This document shows, piece by piece, positions 1 through 9,699 of a stretch of 64,000 nt of DNA; the stretch's first letter is position 1; the number at the start of each line of letters is the position of its first letter. The notes under the pieces are model-generated. The model was not told the origin of the DNA, ran no database searches, and was given only the letters and a program-made list of their open reading frames with translations. Location of the stretch: positions 8,814,001 through 8,878,000 of the forward strand of contig NC_065570.1 of the NCBI RefSeq assembly GCF_937616625.2, read 5' to 3'. The position numbers and the translations under genes were made by a program. Source of the DNA: Mercurialis annua (lineage: Eukaryota > Streptophyta > Magnoliopsida > Malpighiales > Euphorbiaceae).

Positions 1-1211
1 GATTATGTATTAATAATGTATCTATTAAATACATCTTGCACAAATCGATATATTTATGATACATTTTAAACATACTATCAGAAGCATTAAATAAAAATTA
101 TATGTATCTTTTATGTATATGGAGATATTTTTAATATATTTTAAGCATTTTTTTTTCATATATCTATCAAATATACGACGTGTATCTTGAATATATCTAT
201 AGCATATATCATATCATATCAAATGATATGTGTTAAATGTTCTAAAAATGTATACATTATGATTTATGTAAGTATATATTATTTATTATATATCAAAGAT
301 TGTGTCTATAAAATTAATAGTATACGGATTACTTAAATGCAAAACATTTGACAAGGACTAACTAAAATAAAAAAGTACTACTACAGGGACTTAAGAATGA
401 GTTTGGTCATTTAATTGGGAATAATTTTGCAGAATAAGTTAAAATAATTTTATAATCTTTTAAATAATTTTATATATTCCTACTTTAAATTAACCATATT
501 TAAATATACATGTTGATATGATCCCAATTTAATTTATTTAAATAAAAAATTAAACGCACCGTGTTTGTATGAATAATGTTTTTCTTATTTAAAGTAATTG
601 AGTTAAATATGGATCAAATAATTTAAATGTGTATCATCCATAATTGACCTATTAAATTAAATGATTTAAATGTTATTGACACATTTATTTAATTTTTATA
701 TTACGTAAATCGAAGTATGAATTTGTAATCAAAGTAGGGGTTTGTAAATCGAAGTACGAGTTTCTAAAATAGTTGTTTGGATTTTCAATCGAAGTTGAGA
801 TTCATGATTCACAATGTGGATTTTAATTCAAAATAGGATTCATAAAATTATTTAAACTTATTTCGTAAATTATTTTCAATTAAATGAATAGTACAAGGAT
901 TACTTCAATGTAAAAAATTCGACAGGGACTAACTAAAATAAAAAGTAATAGTACGGGGACTTAAGAATGAGTTTTGTACGTAATATTAACGTTGTTAAAC
1001 GCATTTGTGTACATGCTCTAACAGAAGGATCACGGAAATGTAAAATTAATATTACAAGTATTATTTAAATTTAAAAAAATTTAATAGGAACTAACTTAAA
1101 TGAAAAAAATAATAGAATAGAGATTTATGAATGGGTTTGGCCCAATTAAATTAATAGTACAAGAATTACTTAAATGTCAAATATTTGACAGGAACTAACT
1201 AAAATAAAAAA
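1..1211. repeat. AT-rich flank with a diverged tandem/dispersed repeat
   Basis: No gene is visible. From about 300 onward a motif recurs in diverged form: a short run ending in GACAGGGACTAACTAAAAT, then an A-rich stretch, then GGACTTAAGAATGAGTTT. Copies lie near 350-410, 915-975, 1080-1140 and 1190-1211, and the series resumes at 17699. It is the sequence into which the MULE inserted: joining 1211 to 17708 restores a unit like the neighbouring copies. The repeat has no recognised identity. Confidence 0.6.
1203..1211. repeat. MULE target site duplication, left copy
   Basis: AATAAAAAA, identical to 17699-17707 on the other side of the MULE. Nine bases is the classic Mutator length. The low complexity weakens it alone, but it abuts the inverted-repeat termini exactly. 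Confidence 0.85.
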
Positions 1212-1414
1212 GGCAAATCACCTGTAAAACTACTGACCTTTCATTTTTTTTTCAATAACACCCTGACCTTGTAAAAACGTCAATAGCACTCTACTTTACA
1301 ACTTTCTGTTTCAATAGCACCCCAAAAAAAATTGGCACGCGTTTTTGCACACCGTGGCAGGCCATGTCACCAAAATGGCCACCGTGTCCCAGTGCTCCCC
1401 TGCCCAGTCAGCTT
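1212..1414 (+). repeat. MULE left terminal inverted repeat
   Basis: The 203 bp from GGCAAATCACCTG to CAGTCAGCTT match in reverse complement 17698-17645 followed by 8238-8089. In known MULEs the inverted repeats hold the transposase binding sites and promoters, and here the transposase ATG follows 263 bp downstream. Confidence 0.9.
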
Positions 1415-1676
1415 ACCATGGTTGGTTAATGCTTTAATGACCAAACGGTGCGTTTCGCCTAAAACACATCGTTTTACCATCTAAACGTAAACAGTAAACC
1501 CTAAACGTTTTACCCAAAACTGAAAAGTGAAAATTGAATCGCGTTCTTCCTCAAAACTGAAAAGTGAAAATTGAATCTCTTGTTTCTGAAAATCTCCACA
1601 GCCAAAACGCATTTCTATCTACCCATTTCGTTGCAATTTCTCCTATAGTCGTTCTGAATAACATCTGAATGCGGTA

Positions 1677-4600
1677 ATGGGAAAAAAATCGAAAGGAAAA
1701 GGAAGTATGTCCTGGAGAGAAAATCGTAGAGGAATTCCCAATGACTTCCGGTAAGATTTTAATTTTGACTTAAGTACTATCCATTGATGCTCTTCTATTC
1801 TCTATTGGGTGTGAATTTCTGTGTTGTTCACGTTTAGGGTTTTTCACGATTAGGTGTTTTTTTTTGTTTAGGGTTTTTCACGTTTAGGGTTTTTAACGAT
1901 TTAGGGGTTTTCTTGTTTAGGGTTTTTCACGTTTAGGGGTTTTCTCGTTTAGGGTTTTTCACGTTTAGGATTTTACACTTGAATTTACAATATTCTGTTT
2001 AAGGTTTTCAGTTACATTTTGTACTGTTTCTTGCTAATTTGAGTTAAAACTGTGAACCAGAACTGAATTATGCTAATTTGAGTAAAAATTGTGAACCATA
2101 ACTGAATTATGCTAATTTGAGTAAAAATTGTGAACCATAACTGAAATATGCAGAAAATGTAAAATGTGAAATGCAAATTACTGTGTGCAGCAAATTAATG
2201 TGAAATGCAAATTAAATGTTAAATTTTTCTGATGTTAAATGTTTTGATGCAATGTACTGATACAAGTAATTTGGTCATGTTTTGATGCTTTTCATTTGGC
2301 AGACCGAGGATAAAGGCCCGAGTCAATGTAGAGTTCACCGAGACAGATCCTATTACGACAGATAAAGGGACAATATTGAAAGACTACTGGTACATAGATG
2401 AAGGGCTGTCATTGAGTGGTATAGCTGAAAGGGTTTTGAATTTGGGGTATCCACCAGTTAGTAGAATTGGGTACTACAAACCCGAAGGTGATTGGCATAC
2501 AGTAACATTTGTGAATAGCGAAGAAGAGTTGAAAAAGTTGATCGCCGAGGTACAAGAGTTTGCATATGCTGAAATGTTTATAGAGTGTAAGGAGGCTGCT
2601 GTTGAGGAAGAAAATTTTGGTAGAGGTGAAAGTGTTATGGATGCAGTGATGAGTTTTGAGGCTGACATGGAAGGCGAAAGTAACGAGGGTCAGATGGAAG
2701 GCGAAAGTAACGAGCCTCAGATGGAAGGTGAAGTGGGAAATGTAACGACACCAACGGCTGAAGTACCATCTGGAAATGAAGAAAACGATGAGTATGAAAA
2801 TAATAATGAATTGGGTGTTGAAAGTGAAGCTGATGATTCTTGTGATAGCACATTTGTATGTGGGAACGAAGCAGACACCGAAGATGATAGTGTAAGCGAT
2901 GGTGGCAGCGACTTTGACGAAGAGTATGTCAGTGCTAGGGAGAAGAAGAAAGGCTTGAGAAGAAGCATACCTGATGGCATTAATGGGCTGGGGTTGGAGG
3001 GTATGCTAAATGCTCCGGGTGGTGTCGCTAGTGTGAATGGCAAGTACTGGGAAGGCGGGGCAGCGGGAAATGTAGCGGCCCATAGGATAATCGAACAGAA
3101 CGAATGTGCAAGCGATTATGGCGCTTCTGACGATGGCCTTCTGACCCCCTGTAGTAGTTCAGAGGATAATATGGAAATAAAAAAAAAAGAAGTCAGAAAC
3201 ACGGGTGTATTACAATCCCAAGTGTAACCATGAAGAACTTGAATGGGTCATGGACATGATTTTCCTGAACAGGCTGCAAGTTAGGCAAGCCTTACAGCAA
3301 TGGGCAGTGTGTCGTGGGCACGATATTCGCGTTCGAAAGAGTGAGCATTGCAAGGTTGAGGCTCGCTGCAAGAAGGGTTGTAGTTTTAGATTTTATGCTA
3401 GTAAATCATCAAGATGCTCATCCTTCAAAATCAGAGGGCTGACACCGGAGCACACTTGTGAAAGAGCAACAAAGAACACACAAGCAACTTCTGAATGGGT
3501 GGCGAAAGAGTTTATCCAAAAATTTAGGCGTCAACCGGGGTACAAGCCTGCTGATATGCAACTGGACTTGAAAGTGAAGTACCCTGGCCTGCTTGTGTCA
3601 ACTTCCTGCTGCTATCGAGCCAAAGCGATAGCAATGTGCATCATAAGAGGGTCATTAGAGAGTCATTATGCCAAATTTCGACGGTATGATGCAGAATTAA
3701 AAAGGGTAGACAAGGATGGGTTGTTCAAATTCCACTTCATTAATGATCCAGTAAATGGCGCTCCAATTTTTCAGCGATATTATGTTGGGTTTTCTGGTTT
3801 AAGAAAGGGGTTTGTGAATGGTTGTAGGCCTATTTTGTGTGTGGATGGTTGTTTTCTCAAGACACTGGTTGGTGGTGTACTTTTAAGCGCAGTAGGCCGA
3901 GATGGGAATAACCAAATGTTCCCTGTTGCGTGGGCAATCGCTGAAGCAGAGAATGAAGAGAGCTGGACTTGGTTTTTGAATTTACTGATTTCTGATCTTC
4001 GGATTGGAGATGGACTCTATTTGACTGTGGTTAGCGACCAACAAAAGGTAATTGCTTGTCTCTATTTCACTCGTCTTTATTAATGTTCATTACTTTAATA
4101 TAGGATTGTATGACCTGTTCTTTTTTCTGTTTATTTATGTTGTTGGTTAGTTAGTAATTTCTGATTAGTGTTGGTTAGTTTAAATATAGTGTTGGTTAGT
4201 TTAAATTTATGCTGAAATGTTTTTGCTGTTAATTTGTGTCTGTACTTGTTTATGGTATCTTCTTAATAGGGGTTGAAAAATGCTATCAAGACTGTGGTCC
4301 CTATGGCGGAACACCGAAATTGTGCCCGCCACATATATGCTAACTGGAAGAAGAATCACAAAGACCCGGAGCTGAAACTTATCTTTTGGAATGCTGTCAA
4401 CGCAACAAACTTAGAGCTCTTTGACAGTTATATGGATGTAATGAAGGCTGAAAACTATAGAGCGCATGATGATTTTATTAAGCAATTGGTGAATGTATTC
4501 TGCAAAGCGCACATTAGGCCGATAACCAAGTGTGACGCCATCACAAGCAATTTGGTTGAGACATTTAATGGTTATATTGCGAAGGCGAGGCAACTGCAAG

Positions 4601-6293
4601 CAATTAACATGCTGGAGGACATTCGCACATCTTTAATGGAGAGAATGTACTTGAAGTCACAGTTGATGGACGACCACTTTGAAGAAATATGTCCAAAGAT
4701 AAGAGAGAAGATAGATAAAAATCAATTGGCAACCAGATTTTGTATACCAATACCGGCAAAAGGGGGGGCATTTCAAGTAACTGTTGAAGAGGATCAGTTT
4801 GTCGTTTGCTTGAAGAACAAGACTTGCTCTTGTAGAGCATGGGACATAACCGGCATACCTTGTGCACATGCGCTTGCTTCTATCAACTTCATGCGCTACA
4901 ATGTCGCCGACTACGTAGATGAGTGCTACAAGAAGAATAAGTACATGAAAGCGTATGAGTTCTCTTTACAGCCGCTTAATGGGTTTAAGATGTGGCCGAA
5001 ACCTCAAGGGGTTGATATATTGCCGCCCCCATATCGAAAGATGCCTGGGCGTCCGAAAAAGAACCGAAGAAAAGACCCCGATGAAGAACCTAAAAAGCCA
5101 CCAAGGTATGCAAGAAAAGGGGTGGCAATGACATGCAGCCACTGCCTCGGTGAGGGACACAATAAGCGTACATGCCCCAATAAGGACAAATCCCCGACTG
5201 CAAGGCCTGCAAAGGTAACAATCATTTTGTTTTTCTTACTTTCAGTTTATATAGTAAAATTGTTCTAATTGCTTATGTGTTTGCAGCTTCCTACGGGCAG
5301 ACCTAGAGGTCCAAATTGGACTGCAAAATCCCACGCGGCCAAAGGAACTGAAAGTGCTAAGGCGGCTTCAAAAAGGAGAAAGAAACAAATGGAACAAGTT
5401 ATTGAAAGGACTATTGATGCTCAAAGAAATGCATCAACTGCTGAGCAGAGAAGTGAGGTGCATAATGAGATACAAAGACGGGTAATATTTCAATGTTAGT
5501 ATGGTAGTTATGTTAGTATATAAACCTGCATTGTTTGACATTTTTGATGGTATTTGGCAGCCTGTTCATAATGTTGGGGTCACAGTGAACACATCATCTG
5601 GATTCATTTTTGCAAGGGTAATGAACTCAAATTTCTTGTTAAATTGAATCTGTTATTGAAACTGTGATATGCAAATTACTGTGTGCAGCATAATGTGTTA
5701 AATGTGCAATGTTAAATGTGCAGCATACATCAGTATTATTAAATGTGCAGCATAGTGTGTAAATGTGCAATGTTAAATGTTAGGGTTTTTGGCTGATTTC
5801 TGTTTTTGAAACTCAGATATGTTAGTATATAAACTGTTTTTGGCTGATTTCTTGGGGGTTTCTGAATTGGGTTTGTGGTTGTTAGGCTGTTTTTGTGAGT
5901 GTTTTGTGTTTGGTGTTTGGGTGGTTGTTTGGCTGTTTTTTTTGGTTGTTAGGCTGTTAATGTGTTCTGATTATGGTTGTTAGGCTGTTAATGTGTTCTG
6001 ATTATAATCTACCTACGTAGGCGCCTGCGGAAGATGGAAACACATATGTTACTGGACAACGGGCTGTAGCTGCTGCAGCGAGAAGAGGTACTCGAGCAGT
6101 GATATCATCGCAGCAAGGATCGACAACTGACCTCGGTTCACAAGCACCGAAATTCTCGCAGCAAGGATCGACAAGCAATCACATTTCTGGAGCAGCAACC
6201 TCTGTCGTGTTCAAGTCTACTGCCTCACAGGCTGCCACACCAAGACTGGAGAAATTGCCGGTTACAAAGGGAAAGCGGAAGATGCACAAATGA
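1677..6293 (+). CDS. MULE transposase (mudrA-like), six exons, one frame break
   Basis: This is the DDE transposase expected to cut and paste the surrounding element in the nucleus. Proposed exons: 1677-1750, 2303-4047, 4270-5214, 5287-5481, 5561-5617, 6021-6293; all junctions are GT-AG and keep frame. The conceptual protein is about 1095 residues. It has a PB1-like N-terminal domain (about 25-110), an acidic stretch with a repeated MEGESNE motif, a MuDR-type DNA-binding domain from about 340, and a MULE catalytic core (D near 538 in CVDGCF, D near 601 in VVSDQQ, E near 703 in NLVETFN). A SWIM finger (CSC...CAHA, about 792) and a CCHC knuckle (about 895) follow. The last exon repeats the motif SQQGST. 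Exon 2 changes frame at an A10 run (3179-3188); one A fewer would restore frame. It could be a mutation, a sequencing error or a slippage site. Confidence 0.9.
1835..1975 (+). repeat. Telomere-like TTTAGGG repeats in transposase intron 1
   Basis: About eight degenerate copies of GTTTAGGGTTTTTCAC lie in the first intron (1751-2302). TTTAGGGTTT is the plant telo-box in reverse orientation. The array is imperfect, with spacers of varying length. Confidence 0.75.
3179..3188 (+). other. A10 homopolymer at the transposase frame break
   Basis: Upstream the open frame has phase 0 and stops at 3225-3227; downstream the DNA-binding domain is in phase +1. The switch must fall between the TAA at 3178-3180 in the downstream frame and 3227, and the A10 tract is the obvious place. 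A9 would give one continuous frame reading into RVYYNPKC. Confidence 0.75.
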
Positions 6294-6825
6294 GTTGGTG
6301 TTGGACAAGTACATTTTTTGGTATATAAAAGGTGTTAGTGAAAACACTTTTTTTTTGGCTTCCATATGTGAGAAGCAATAGGTATATAAAAGGAGTTACT
6401 ATATAAACCTTTTATTTTTGGCTTCAGAAGTTTATGAAGCACTTGATATACACAAGGTGTTAGTTTTGGTTAGTTTTTGTGGCTTCAAAATGTTATGAAG
6501 CATTATGTATAGCAAAGGGTAAACTTTGTTTCTTTTGACTTCACTAGGATGTGAATGTGAAGTATATGTATAGCTAAGGTATTTGTTTAAACCTAGCTTT
6601 TTTGGCTTCAGTCTGATCTCAATGTGAATCATTATGTTTAGCTTACGTACCTATCTTTTTGGTACTCAATATAACGTTTCTATATAGCTGTTTAGTATGC
6701 AGTATAGCAAGCATATCAATGCTTTTACTATTCCATAAATTTATTTGTAATAGGGAATACGCACACCGACATTACCATTACAAAGAACATAAATGTGGAT
6801 AATTGGTGAAAACATTAGACATAGG
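6294..6825 (+). repeat. Transposase 3' region with a degenerate ~60-bp repeat
   Basis: Between the transposase stop and the 25-bp array, about five degenerate units recur (6318-6650). Each has GGCTTC, then a few bases, then GAAGCA and a stretch like TATGTATAGC. Each unit forms a short GCTTC/GAAGC stem. No open reading frame of interest is seen. It may be 3' UTR. Confidence 0.5.
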
Positions 6826-6925
6826 TAATTGTCGATTACAAATACATACATAATTGTCGATTACAAATACATAGATAATTGTCGATTACAAATACGTACA
6901 TAAGTGTCGATTACAAATACGTACA
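6826..6925. repeat. 25-bp tandem repeat, four copies, between convergent MULE genes
   Basis: Copies of GTCGATTACAAATACATACA plus TAATT begin at 6831, 6856, 6881 and 6906, an exact 25-bp period with few substitutions. The array lies between the 3' ends of the transposase gene (6293) and the GRF gene (7084). Confidence 0.85.
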
Positions 6926-7083
6926 TAACAATACAACTACTACATCACACCTACAACTACTACATCACCTACTTATATTGCACATACCATATAATTACTA
7001 CATAGCTGCATTACCCTACTGCCACCCATCACCGTTGCTTCGGCGTCCCATTTCCAATAGTTCAAGACCTACAACAACAGAAA

Positions 7084-7923
7084 TCAATGCCTAAAAATCC
7101 ATAAAATAGTAAGACATAATATCATCATCAAAACTTTCTTCCAAAACCTGGAACAAGTCTGGGACCCATCCGTTTTTGACTGTAGTTCTTCAATCTCATT
7201 CCTCAAGCTATCATTGGCATCTATGAGCTCGATACAAGCAATTTCTGCTCTTTTTCGAGCCTCCAACATTTCTGCAATTTGATTGTCCTTCTCAACGACC
7301 TGATCCTTCAGCTCTTTGATTTTATCCAACAGATAAATGTATTTCGCCATTTGGTCTGTCGATACCTCCTCCTCGTACCAGCGGAAAGCTCCGCAATCAT
7401 CATCGGTCTGTTCAATCAATGAAACCATATTTCAGTGAATATAGTATGCTCAACCACTAACTATTAAATTAAATATTTATTCACCTACAAAACAAAAACA
7501 AAACAGCCTTGTGTATACTATAAAAAAATTGTTCAGTTGCTAACATTAAGTGATTTAATTTCCTAATAATTCAACACTCAATCAACTTTAACCCCATCAA
7601 CCCTATATTTCAAAACCGCACAACATAACAACTAAAAAGCTGAACGAACACAATTGTAATCCCATAAACCCTAACCTCATCAAAATTACCAGCATCATCA
7701 GAAAATTAACATCATCATAAGCTTAACAAACAGATTACCATCAACAGAAACTTACCTTCGACTTGCAACAACGCCAAAATTTTCTTCCTGGGTTCGATTT
7801 TGTCCATGAAGTGTAAAGATATAACCTTCCATGTCTGCACATACCGCGCACACGAGATGGAGGCTGATTCAACGAATCGAAGGTTACATTTTCGATTCTA
7901 AGAGATTGAGAAATGTCTGACAT
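7084..7923 (-). CDS. GRF-type zinc finger, coiled-coil, tail-anchored protein carried by the MULE
   Basis: Two exons read on the minus strand, 7923-7756 and 7407-7084, with a GTAAG donor, a CAG acceptor and phase 0, giving 163 residues. Joining the exons completes a GRF zinc finger. C29-x-H31 is the first ligand pair, then TSWTKSNPGRKFW (39-50), C52/C53, and C61 followed by GAFRWYEEE. The first pair is Cys-x-His rather than the common Cys-x-Cys. A long coiled coil follows (about 75-145), then a hydrophobic C-terminal segment (VLMMILCLTILWIF) suggesting a tail anchor. GRF fingers in other proteins bind single-stranded nucleic acid. The start lies just inside the right inverted repeat, convergent with the transposase, as mudrB is in MuDR. 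Its role in transposition is inferred, not shown. Confidence 0.82.
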
Positions 7924-8088
7924 GCTTCAGCAATGGAGTTTTCTGATCTGCTTCAATTTTGGGAAATTAGAAAATTAGGGATTCAGAATTGACGGGTTCT
8001 TTTTTTACTGAAATGAACAACGGTAATAATAGATCCTTTGGGTTAACTAACTAAATACTTGGGTTAGGGAATTAACATATCAGATGTT

Positions 8089-8238
8089 AAGCTGACTGGA
8101 CAGGGGAGCACTGGGACACGGTGGCAATTTTTAGTGACATGGCCTGCCACGGTGTGCAAAAACGCGTGCCAATTTTTTTTGGGGTGCTATTGAAACAGAA
8201 AGTTGTAAAGTAGAGTGCTATTGACGTTTTTACAAGGT
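8089..8238 (-). repeat. MULE right terminal inverted repeat, inner part
   Basis: AAGCTGACTGG...TTTACAAGGT is the reverse complement of about 1414-1265 in the left inverted repeat. It stops at the LTR retrotransposon target site AAGGT and resumes at 17645. Confidence 0.9.
8234..8238. repeat. LTR element target site duplication, left (AAGGT)
   Basis: AAGGT precedes the TG of the 5' LTR and recurs at 17640-17644 after the CA of the 3' LTR. The MULE inverted repeat reads on across it. Confidence 0.93.
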
Positions 8239-9675
8239 TGATAGGAGTGAAATACTCCTATCTTTAGGATGTCTTTTCGTATGCTTTTATGTGTTTTCAC
8301 CCCGCTTTTATATGGAATTGATTAGCTTATAGAGGGTGTTTATGTTTCAGGGAATCAAGAGCATTACGAAGAGTTTTGAGGCCGAAATAGTGGAAAATGA
8401 GCGGAAGCGGAAGTCGAGCGCGAAAGAAGTCGAAAGCCGGAAGCAAAAGAAGCAAATCCTCCCCCTTCTGAAGAGGTGTCTCGAATCGAGACATCCCACT
8501 TAAATGGGTGTCTCGAATCGAGACACAAGTCCTAGAGAAGCAGATTTTTCTGCTTGGTGTGTCTCGAATCGAGACACACTCATAAGTTGAGTGTCTCGAT
8601 TCGAGACCATAGTACTAGAGGGAGCTCAGATTTTCTTGGTTTCTTTCCCTATTGGGCCAAACATTCTAGATGGGTTGTATTTTTATTCCCTATTTTGGGT
8701 AGTACTATATAAGGATACCTTATTTTCCCTTTTTAGGGTTATGCACTAGATTTAGATTTGTAGCCCCCATTTCCTATTACTATTCTCAGATTTTTAGATA
8801 CAATTGTTCTTAGTTTTAATTCCAAATTCTTGTTCTTAACTTTGGTGATTAATGCAAGATTATTATTATTCAAGCTTCATTATTATAGTTATTGTTGAAT
8901 GTTTTTCTTCTACTTATTAAAGGTAATCTTTCTACATCTTAATAGTATGTTTAATTCTTGTTTAATTATTGCTTTAGTTTTGATAATGGCTAGCTAAACT
9001 CCTTGTTTGGGGGTTGTTGATGATTGCCATGATTAGTTGAATAGTTGATTAGGGTTGAGTTGTGTTGGGAGTTTGTTGTGATTATTGGGGCTTAATGCTT
9101 AGATTAACTTGATCTATTAATCTATGTTTAGAGACTAGTTAATTAGGCGAGAGTCAATTAATTAGACGGACTTAGTTGATCACAAACCTAAAATCTAATC
9201 ACGCGAGGGCGGTTTAGGGATTAGGTGGTTAGAAGTTAGCTTCGCGATTGGATTAGATTGTCATTGTTGAATTCTGATTACGCGAGAGCGATTTAGATGT
9301 CAACTTGATAATCTAATCTCAATTAGACCTAATTGCGGACTCGAGAGAGCGGATTAGGCAATCTAGGAAAACTTGACCCGAACCGATAACACTACTATAC
9401 CCAATTTTCTAGGATTCGTTAGTGGCATGATTTAACAACCTCTAAACGCCTTTTACCTATTGTTTTACCCCGTTATTAATTAATTGCTTTAGTTTTCAAT
9501 TGCTTCAAGTGTTAATTTCACTAGTTTTAAATTCCGTAATCATTACTATAATTCCAATTGATCGTGGCTTTCCGAATTGAATTTCCAAATACGCGTTCGC
9601 TCACTTTAAACCTCTTGTCTTCGTGGGATCGATTCCGTATTTCCGGATTACTACAAGTTAGTATTTTTGCTAACA
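8239..9675 (+). repeat. 5' LTR (1437 bp)
   Basis: TG...CA ends; the copy at 16203-17639 has the same length with one visible difference. A TATA-like ACTATATAAGG at about 8703-8713 is the likely core promoter. It contains four TCTCGA(A/T)TCGAGA dyads upstream of that box. Confidence 0.95.
8477..8607. repeat. Palindrome cluster in the 5' LTR (four dyads)
   Basis: Near-perfect dyads built on GTCTCGAATCGAGAC lie at 8477-8493, 8508-8526, 8558-8578 and 8593-8607; the last has the ATT centre instead of AAT. They sit about 100-230 bp upstream of the TATA-like box. The arms beyond the core also pair, and differently in each copy, so the pairing itself looks maintained. Confidence 0.9.
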
Positions 9676-9681
9676 AGTTTT

Positions 9682-9699
9682 TGGCGCCGTTGCCGGGGA
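9682..9699 (+). promoter_or_regulatory. Primer binding site, tRNA-Asp type
   Basis: TGGCGCCGTTGCCGGGGA, six bases after the 5' LTR, is complementary to the 3' end of plant tRNA-Asp including CCA. Athila-lineage elements use this primer. Confidence 0.85.

Noticed and set aside
8477..8607. Regular short repeats as a CRISPR array
   Set aside because: Plant nuclear context, irregular spacers, and the repeats are palindromic dyads inside an LTR; the same holds for 18794-19008.
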